Positions 59,729-64,000 of a DNA stretch of 64,000 nucleotides are shown here, piece after piece. The stretch is from a virus. A program made the position numbers and the translations under genes. The stretch lies in IMG/VR virus record IMGVR_UViG_3300042479_001767, positions 1 to 64,000 of that record; one strand, given 5' to 3'. The notes beneath the pieces were generated by a model. That model was not told the DNA's origin. It saw nothing but the letters and a program-made list of their open reading frames with translations, and did not search any database. Every line of letters begins with the position of its first letter. Within the stretch, counting starts at the first letter, position 1.

Positions 59729-60715
59729 TTATGCCTCTGTCTTTTTAGTGTTGTTGTTGAACTTTATCATAGCATTTACAGCAATTTCAATTACTTCTTC
59801 TTCAACATCTCTCGCCTTTGCAAAATCTTTAATCGCTTCAATTTTGTCTTCCAAAGTTGTGTAAGACCATGTACCAGATTGAAATGATGCAGTTTGCTTT
59901 ACAAATTCCTTAAGTTCTTGCTTTACAGCTTTCTCTTCTTTGATTTCTTCCAATCTGAAAACTTGCTCTGCTGGCAAGGCAGTTTTCAAAGGAATATATT
60001 CAATATTGTATGTATTTCCATCCAAATCGTATTCCATCAATACAACATAGATATCTCTTTCCAAATTGTCTTTTTTAGCAGATGTTCTTCCTACAGCCCC
60101 TGGATTGATGAACATTCTGCCATCACTTCTTTCCTGGGACATAGGTGTATGAATATGACCAGCAAACACAACTTGGGTATTAGGATGAAGTGGTAAATCC
60201 TTAAACATCGTGACTCGATACATACTGTTAGGCTTGTCTGATATAGCAGCATGACATGCCCAAATAACTGCAGGTTGAGTGGTCAAGAATCCATTTTCAA
60301 GACTCTCCTCAATATCTGGAATAAAATGAGCAAATGCTACGCTAAATTCAGCACAGTAATCCATTTTTTCAATGACATTTGCTTCAATCAAAGATCCTAA
60401 ATCAGATTCCATGAGTGGATATGAACTTTCGATATCATGATTGCCCACAACAACGAATTTTCTGAATGACCATGGTTCTCCATTTTTTTGACTATGCAAA
60501 TGTTTGATCAGAGTGTTTCTTGTTTTTGGTCCTGATAGCCTGTGGTCAAAAATATCGCCTAAATATATAACATAATCAACTTTATTAGCTTCCGCTATCT
60601 CTAAGGTTTCTAGAAATTTATTTGTCGATGTGAGCCAATATTCATCAATTCTATTGGCTGGATTTTTGTCTTTGCAATGGTTGTCACCCACAACAAGTGT
60701 TTTGATTTTTTTCAA
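59729..60715 (-). CDS. sbcD: SbcD/Mre11-like exonuclease
   Basis: A 328-residue metallophosphoesterase of the SbcD/Mre11/gp47 group. Phosphoesterase motifs are VVGDNHCKDK (I, normally GDxH), YLGDIFDHR (II, GDxxD), VVGNHDIE (III, GNHD), WACHAAI (IV) and FAGHIHTP (V, GHxH), then NPGAVGRTS. A capping domain of about 80 residues at the C-terminus is helical (KAVKQELKEFVKQT). It provides the nuclease of the SbcCD complex that opens hairpins and processes ends. The gene overlaps the N-terminal SbcC half as ATGA and precedes the coil and C-terminal half. Confidence 0.92.
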   Translation of the reverse strand: MKKIKTLVVGDNHCKDKNPANRIDEYWLTSTNKFLETLEIAEANKVDYVIYLGDIFDHRLSGPKTRNTLIKHLHSQKNGEPWSFRKFVVVGNHDIESSYPLMESDLGSLIEANVIEKMDYCAEFSVAFAHFIPDIEESLENGFLTTQPAVIWACHAAISDKPNSMYRVTMFKDLPLHPNTQVVFAGHIHTPMSQERSDGRMFINPGAVGRTSAKKDNLERDIYVVLMEYDLDGNTYNIEYIPLKTALPAEQVFRLEEIKEEKAVKQELKEFVKQTASFQSGTWSYTTLEDKIEAIKDFAKARDVEEEVIEIAVNAMIKFNNNTKKTEA

Positions 60716-61875
60716 ATTAATTCACCACCAAATTTGTTACAAATATCGCAAACAATCTTTTCATCAATCAAGATAGTTTTGATTCTCTCATACTCTTGCT
60801 TATCAGTATCAATCTTGCTAGCTAAATTTGAAATTTCATTATTTTTAGTGTCAATCAAAGTTTTCTGGTCAGAAAAAAAATCAATAAACTTTTTCAAATC
60901 ATTCAATTTATTTTTCAATGATTCAATGTCAGAAATTGATTGCACGAAGTTGTCATCACAAATGGCTGTAGCTTTTGAGATTTCAGTTTCAAGAGCTGCT
61001 TTATTATTGTTGTATTTATTTACTATTTTTATATATGCAGATAGATTTTTAAATTTATCTTCTAAAGTTTCCAAATCATTCAAATGATCAGACACGGAGT
61101 TTATTATTTTGTCACATTCGCCAATGGTGTTAGAAATTTCACGATTAGAATCTTTTAATCTTTGAAGTTTATCTATATATTCAGAAATCTGTTTGCAATC
61201 TTGCTCAATCAAAGTGCAATTATTTAAAAGTTCTTCAAGATTTATTTTGTGAAGTAAATCATTTTCTAAATCAGCGTATTTTTCATCAATCTCAGATTTA
61301 AGCTGATCATAATCTTTGGATTTTGATTTAAAAGATTTTTCAATTGTATGCACTTCAGATCCAAGATTTTTACCCACTTCTTCAAGATCTCCAATATTGA
61401 GAAGTTGAGATAAAGTTTTGGGCATAGATTGTGATGTCTGATCAATCAAAAATAATTTCTTCGATTGTTTGGCATAATACAAGGCTTTGTTTTCTTCATC
61501 TTTTGGTAAGTTCAGAAGAAAAGTATTTACAGCCTCAGGGTATTTTGTGCTAAAGTTTGAATACACAGTGAAGTTTTCATCTTCAGGATGTTTGAATTCA
61601 ACTTTATTTACACTGTCGCCCTTGGAACGTGATATCACTCTGCCATCAGAAAATTCAACTGTTACTTTAGCAAACTTAGCCTTTGTTAGTTTATTAACGT
61701 AGGATGTGCCTGAAGACATATTGTCAAGAACAAACATCAACGCTCTGACAAAAGCTGTTTTTCCACTGTCTGAAGTGCCAGTGATAATATTCGTACCAGG
61801 CTCAAGAGTGACAAATGTATCTTTGTGATTGGCAAAGTTTTCTATCCTGACGCTTTTTATATGATTTCCATTCAT
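60712..61875 (-). CDS. sbcC: SbcC/Rad50-like ATPase, N-terminal half with zinc hook
   Basis: The N-terminal half of an SbcC/Rad50-type protein, 387 residues. KSVRIENFANHKDTFVTLEPG leads to Walker A GTSDSGKTA, then a YAKQSKKLFLIDQ segment in the Q-loop region. A long coiled coil fills about 150-370. The protein ends right after a zinc hook, VCDICNKFGG, with C376 and C379 eight residues from the C-terminus. In ordinary SbcC a descending coil follows the hook; here the chain stops and the C-terminal lobe is encoded at 58773. Overlaps at both ends (ATGA) support co-translation with sbcD. Confidence 0.88.
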   Translation of the reverse strand: MNGNHIKSVRIENFANHKDTFVTLEPGTNIITGTSDSGKTAFVRALMFVLDNMSSGTSYVNKLTKAKFAKVTVEFSDGRVISRSKGDSVNKVEFKHPEDENFTVYSNFSTKYPEAVNTFLLNLPKDEENKALYYAKQSKKLFLIDQTSQSMPKTLSQLLNIGDLEEVGKNLGSEVHTIEKSFKSKSKDYDQLKSEIDEKYADLENDLLHKINLEELLNNCTLIEQDCKQISEYIDKLQRLKDSNREISNTIGECDKIINSVSDHLNDLETLEDKFKNLSAYIKIVNKYNNNKAALETEISKATAICDDNFVQSISDIESLKNKLNDLKKFIDFFSDQKTLIDTKNNEISNLASKIDTDKQEYERIKTILIDEKIVCDICNKFGGELI

Positions 61876-62360
61876 TTCATCATAATACTATCCAATAAAT
61901 CAGGAAAATGCAATTCTATAAATTCATCCTTGACTAAAGAAAGTACATCATTTATTTCGTTGAGTTTTGGAATATAAATTTTATTTATTTGAGCTTCTTC
62001 AATGATTATTAGCCCTCGCATTGAGCAACATTTTGATTGTTTTTGGTCAATAAAAATTCTATTACACGATGCACATGTAAATTTGCATTTTGAATACAAG
62101 GGTATTGCTATTTGCGATTCCGTATTTATATCATGAGATGCAAATGATAAATATGTTGAAGAATGATAATCTTTATTGTAATGACATGTTTTCTTAATAA
62201 TCTTACCTTCAGTTTCAATTTCAATAATCTTTTTTTGTTTTATTTTATAATTATCACTGAAGGCAAATTTGTTGTCTGAAATTTTATATGGTTCTGCCAC
62301 TTTTACCATAATTTCATTTTTGAATTTGGTGAATCTATATAAATGAGAAGGGGTATTCAT
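61872..62360 (-). CDS. Hypothetical protein with Cys-rich zinc-like site, 162 aa
   Basis: Not recognised. I start at ATG 62360; the longer frame to 62471 would run over the start of a plus-strand gene with a good ribosome-binding site. A beta-rich first half (VAEPYKISDNKFAFSDNYKIKQKK) is followed by CKFTCASCNRIF and KCCSMRGLIIIEE, which together form a four-Cys zinc-ribbon-like site. An acidic helical C-terminus closes it. It overlaps the SbcC N-half start as ATGA and so probably belongs to the same transcript. Function unknown. Confidence 0.5.
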   Translation of the reverse strand: MNTPSHLYRFTKFKNEIMVKVAEPYKISDNKFAFSDNYKIKQKKIIEIETEGKIIKKTCHYNKDYHSSTYLSFASHDINTESQIAIPLYSKCKFTCASCNRIFIDQKQSKCCSMRGLIIIEEAQINKIYIPKLNEINDVLSLVKDEFIELHFPDLLDSIMMK

Positions 62361-62361
62361 A

Positions 62362-62556
62362 ATGAAAATACTTATTGATAAAGATATGTTATTGATGGAT
62401 TTATACGAATTAAGAAAACATATTATGGAGGCAGCATTAATTTCTGATGATGCAAAAGAAGCAAAAGACAAGCTTGATAAAGTTGTTCAAATGATACAAA
62501 CTTATCCTGATGCAGAAGTTACTTCATCATTCCCAAAAACGAGGCTAAAAAGATGA
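62362..62556 (+). CDS. Small hypothetical protein, 64 aa
   Basis: Not recognised. A small helical protein (LMDLYELRKHIMEAALIS and AKDKLDKVVQMIQ) with a basic C-terminus. GAAGGGG 8 nt before the ATG is a strong ribosome-binding site, and the stop overlaps the ATG of the next gene as ATGA, which supports both being real. It runs against the surrounding minus-strand genes and diverges, with only a 1-bp gap, from the gene at 61872. Confidence 0.55.
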   Translation: MKILIDKDMLLMDLYELRKHIMEAALISDDAKEAKDKLDKVVQMIQTYPDAEVTSSFPKTRLKR

Positions 62557-62795
62557 CACAGGCTCAATTAGATAAAATAATGGAGTTAGCTGAAAATGGC
62601 GAAATCTCTATAACAGAAATTGGAAAAATCTGCGGGGCTCTTTTAGAATCCAATAGTAGACATTTTAAAGAGATAAAATCTAAAATGAAATCTTTGGAAG
62701 AACAATTATCCAGTGTAGAAGAAAAGCTGGATATGATTATTGAAAATCAAAGTCCAGCTTTTGGAATTATTGTTGAGGATGACGAGGAAGACTAA
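62553..62795 (+). CDS. Small hypothetical coiled-coil protein, 80 aa
   Basis: Not recognised. The N-terminal part resembles a small helix-turn-helix (ENGEISITEIGKICGALLES). A coiled coil follows (KSLEEQLSSVEEKLDMII), then an acidic end DDEED. It is coupled to the 64-codon gene by ATGA. Its last codons and those of the opposing gene at 62792 form a palindromic hairpin. A small DNA-binding or anti-type regulator is possible, but this is not demonstrable. Confidence 0.55.
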   Translation: MTQAQLDKIMELAENGEISITEIGKICGALLESNSRHFKEIKSKMKSLEEQLSSVEEKLDMIIENQSPAFGIIVEDDEED

Positions 62796-62805
62796 TCTTC
62801 CTCGT
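62782..62805. terminator. Hairpin overlapping the stop codons of two convergent genes
   Basis: A perfect 10-bp inverted repeat (ACGAGGAAGA and its complement) with a CTAA loop that contains the stop codons of both convergent genes. On the plus strand it is followed by TTGCTTTTG. The acidic EED ends of both proteins are encoded by the stem. Confidence 0.6.
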
Positions 62806-63268
62806 TTGCTTTTGTGTCTGCTAAATTTACTTCAATTCTGAATCTTTGATCAGTTTCGTAGCTTGCAAAAATACCAGTGCTTACTTGATAAACTTGGGTG
62901 CTGCCAGTGTATGGACATGTGATTGTGTAGTTCCCTTCATCATCAATAACCATTTCACCAAGTTCAAGCTTGTTTCTACTTTTTACATTCTTTTCAGCAT
63001 CAGAAGTAGTGTCGTAATCAATATCAATTACTCCTAATGCTCGCTCACCCTCACTTGTAAGATCATCATCATCAAAATCGTCCAATAAATCAATATCATC
63101 AATTGGAACTTCAATTTCAACTAGCTGTCCATCTTTTTCAACTGTCACTTTATGAAATTGAAAATTGTGCAAACTGCCACTAATCTCATTGATTTCACTA
63201 AATGCAGATTCTGTTTGTGCTAATGCAGTGGCAGCATCAGCAATTGTTCCACTTACTTTTCTTTCCAT
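62792..63268 (-). CDS. Hypothetical acidic protein, 158 aa
   Basis: Not recognised. The N-terminus is helical (AATALAQTESAFSEINEIS). A very acidic middle (IDDIDLLDDFDDDDLTSEG) and a beta-rich C-terminus with ITCPYTGSTQVYQVS follow. AAGGA precedes the ATG. It lies 13 bp after the 3' end of the gene cut by the right edge, so it is probably co-transcribed with it. Its stop overlaps the hairpin at 62782-62805. Function unknown. Confidence 0.55.
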   Translation of the reverse strand: MERKVSGTIADAATALAQTESAFSEINEISGSLHNFQFHKVTVEKDGQLVEIEVPIDDIDLLDDFDDDDLTSEGERALGVIDIDYDTTSDAEKNVKSRNKLELGEMVIDDEGNYTITCPYTGSTQVYQVSTGIFASYETDQRFRIEVNLADTKANEED

Positions 63269-63281
63269 AGGTGTATCCTTT

Positions 63282-64000
63282 TTACTGAGATAATAAATTT
63301 GTTTCTGAAGTGATCAATGAATGTAAAGAAAAATGCAATTCAATTGGATAGTTTAAGCCACCAATAGGAATAAATTTAAAACTTTCTTTTTTGTCTTTTT
63401 CAACATACATGACAACTGAATCAAATTTCTTACCAGCAGGCTTCATATTTGTTATGAATATCTTACCTTTGTTTTCAAAAATAATCAAACCTGCTCCACC
63501 TCTTGGAGAAAAAGAAACTTTCAATATACCAGATTTTTTAGGATTTATAACCACAACAATGTCATTTCCATATTGACCTTTAATTGCTAATGGTATTGGA
63601 TCTCCAAGACGAAAACTTGACGGAATATCATAATCCACTTCTTTATCAATTTCAAAATAATATTTATTTTGATAAAAGGGCAAAGAAGACATTGTTTCAT
63701 TTGATGATCCAAACTTGTAAACTATGGAATCACTTTTTTGAAAATCGCCTTCGATGATTCCTGATATTGTTTCTGATGGATCTAAAACACTGGAACAGTT
63801 TAAAATTGCATCAAGCGGCTTTGCATACATGAAATTTTTGGTTGCTATTGTTCCAGCTTTTTCAGGTGATTGATCTGAATAAGATCCTTTTTTCAGATTC
63901 TTTACTGTTTTTGAAGTATTGATTGTAAAACTTTGTTTTTTATCAGTTCCATTTTTGTAATGATAAAAATACCTTACTCTAGTATTTTGTTTATAATTAT
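63282..64000 (-). CDS. Hypothetical protein, C-terminal part (5' end beyond window)
   Basis: The frame stays open from the stop at 63282 to the right edge, with no stop codon in the 56 codons before the first in-window ATG (63830), so the true start lies outside. At least 238 codons are visible. The protein looks beta-rich, with RVRYFYHYKNGTDKKQSF near the edge, VYKFGSSNE, PLAIKGQYGNDIVVVINPKK and KVSFSPRGGAGLIIFENKG; that composition suits a virion or tail-type protein. No family recognised. Confidence 0.6.
   Translation of the reverse strand, partial: NYKQNTRVRYFYHYKNGTDKKQSFTINTSKTVKNLKKGSYSDQSPEKAGTIATKNFMYAKPLDAILNCSSVLDPSETISGIIEGDFQKSDSIVYKFGSSNETMSSLPFYQNKYYFEIDKEVDYDIPSSFRLGDPIPLAIKGQYGNDIVVVINPKKSGILKVSFSPRGGAGLIIFENKGKIFITNMKPAGKKFDSVVMYVEKDKKESFKFIPIGGLNYPIELHFSLHSLITSETNLLSQ

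Noticed and set aside
62361-62471. Upstream extension of the minus-strand gene at 61872
   Set aside because: It would be antisense to the start of a plus-strand gene with a strong ribosome-binding site and adds low-complexity sequence.
1-64000. CRISPR arrays, tRNA genes, insertion sequences or attachment sites
   Set aside because: Coding density leaves almost no free space, and no regular direct repeats, cloverleaf-like segments or transposase motifs were seen by reading; a tRNAscan-SE and repeat search would be needed to exclude them fully.

Overview
This window reads as part of the genome of a large tailed double-stranded DNA bacteriophage (Caudoviricetes, probably jumbo-sized). It is AT-rich by eye and packed with genes. 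Nearly everything lies on the minus strand, with ATGA/TAATG stop-start overlaps and no gene-free stretch above about 150 bp. Terminase, portal, head protease and capsid genes sit beside a full set of replication genes. I saw no tRNA, rRNA, CRISPR array or insertion sequence. The host cannot be named from the sequence. The replisome, the SpoVS-like protein and the sigma factors are of bacterial type, and the promoters look like ordinary sigma-70 sites.

Layout from left to right (minus-strand transcription runs right to left). At 0-4.1 kb is a sugar/glycan module: glycosyltransferase end, C-methyltransferase, epimerase, methyltransferase and a plus-strand HddA-type heptose kinase. At 4.1-26 kb is the head and packaging block: major capsid, a putative decoration protein, an acidic putative scaffold, a 1394-residue protease-containing head protein, a portal protein with a Vsr/DUF559-like nuclease domain fused to its C-terminus, several unknown structural-type proteins, a UDP-galactopyranose mutase, and the large and putative small terminase subunits. 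At 26-29 kb is a lone plus-strand gene for a 937-residue protein with an HExxH motif. At 29-36 kb are two sigma factors, delta-like and DnaX-like clamp-loader subunits, a DnaN-like clamp, a short PurA-type enzyme and dUTPase. At 36-41 kb are class Ia ribonucleotide reductase, a dCMP-type deaminase and a SpoVS-like protein. At 41-48 kb are a zinc-finger sigma-like protein, RecJ, the primase catalytic subunit, RecA and a putative SSB. At 49-56 kb are DnaE, the separate primase zinc-binding subunit, DnaB and a DnaC-like loader. At 56-62 kb are a Ycf46-like AAA+ ATPase and an SbcC/SbcD system in which SbcC is split at the zinc hook. The right end holds small unknown genes and the 3' end of a gene cut by the window.

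How it works together: the phage appears to carry its own bacterial-type Pol III replisome (alpha, beta, gamma/tau-like, delta-like, helicase, loader, two-piece primase, SSB), a recombination set (RecA, RecJ, SbcCD) and a dNTP supply route (RNR, dUTPase, deaminase, PurA). Late functions are probably switched by phage sigma factors. Six genes (hddA, portal, UGM, purA, a 105-aa gene, primase) have no Shine-Dalgarno sequence. Instead each has a sigma-70-like -35/N17/-10 promoter ending 6-7 nt before the start codon, which is the geometry of leaderless mRNAs. Many intergenic gaps hold perfect rho-independent-type hairpins.

The observations most worth following are the portal-nuclease fusion, the split primase and split SbcC, the near-complete phage Pol III replisome, the leaderless promoter class, and the zinc-finger sigma-like protein with its promoter-in-hairpin leader.
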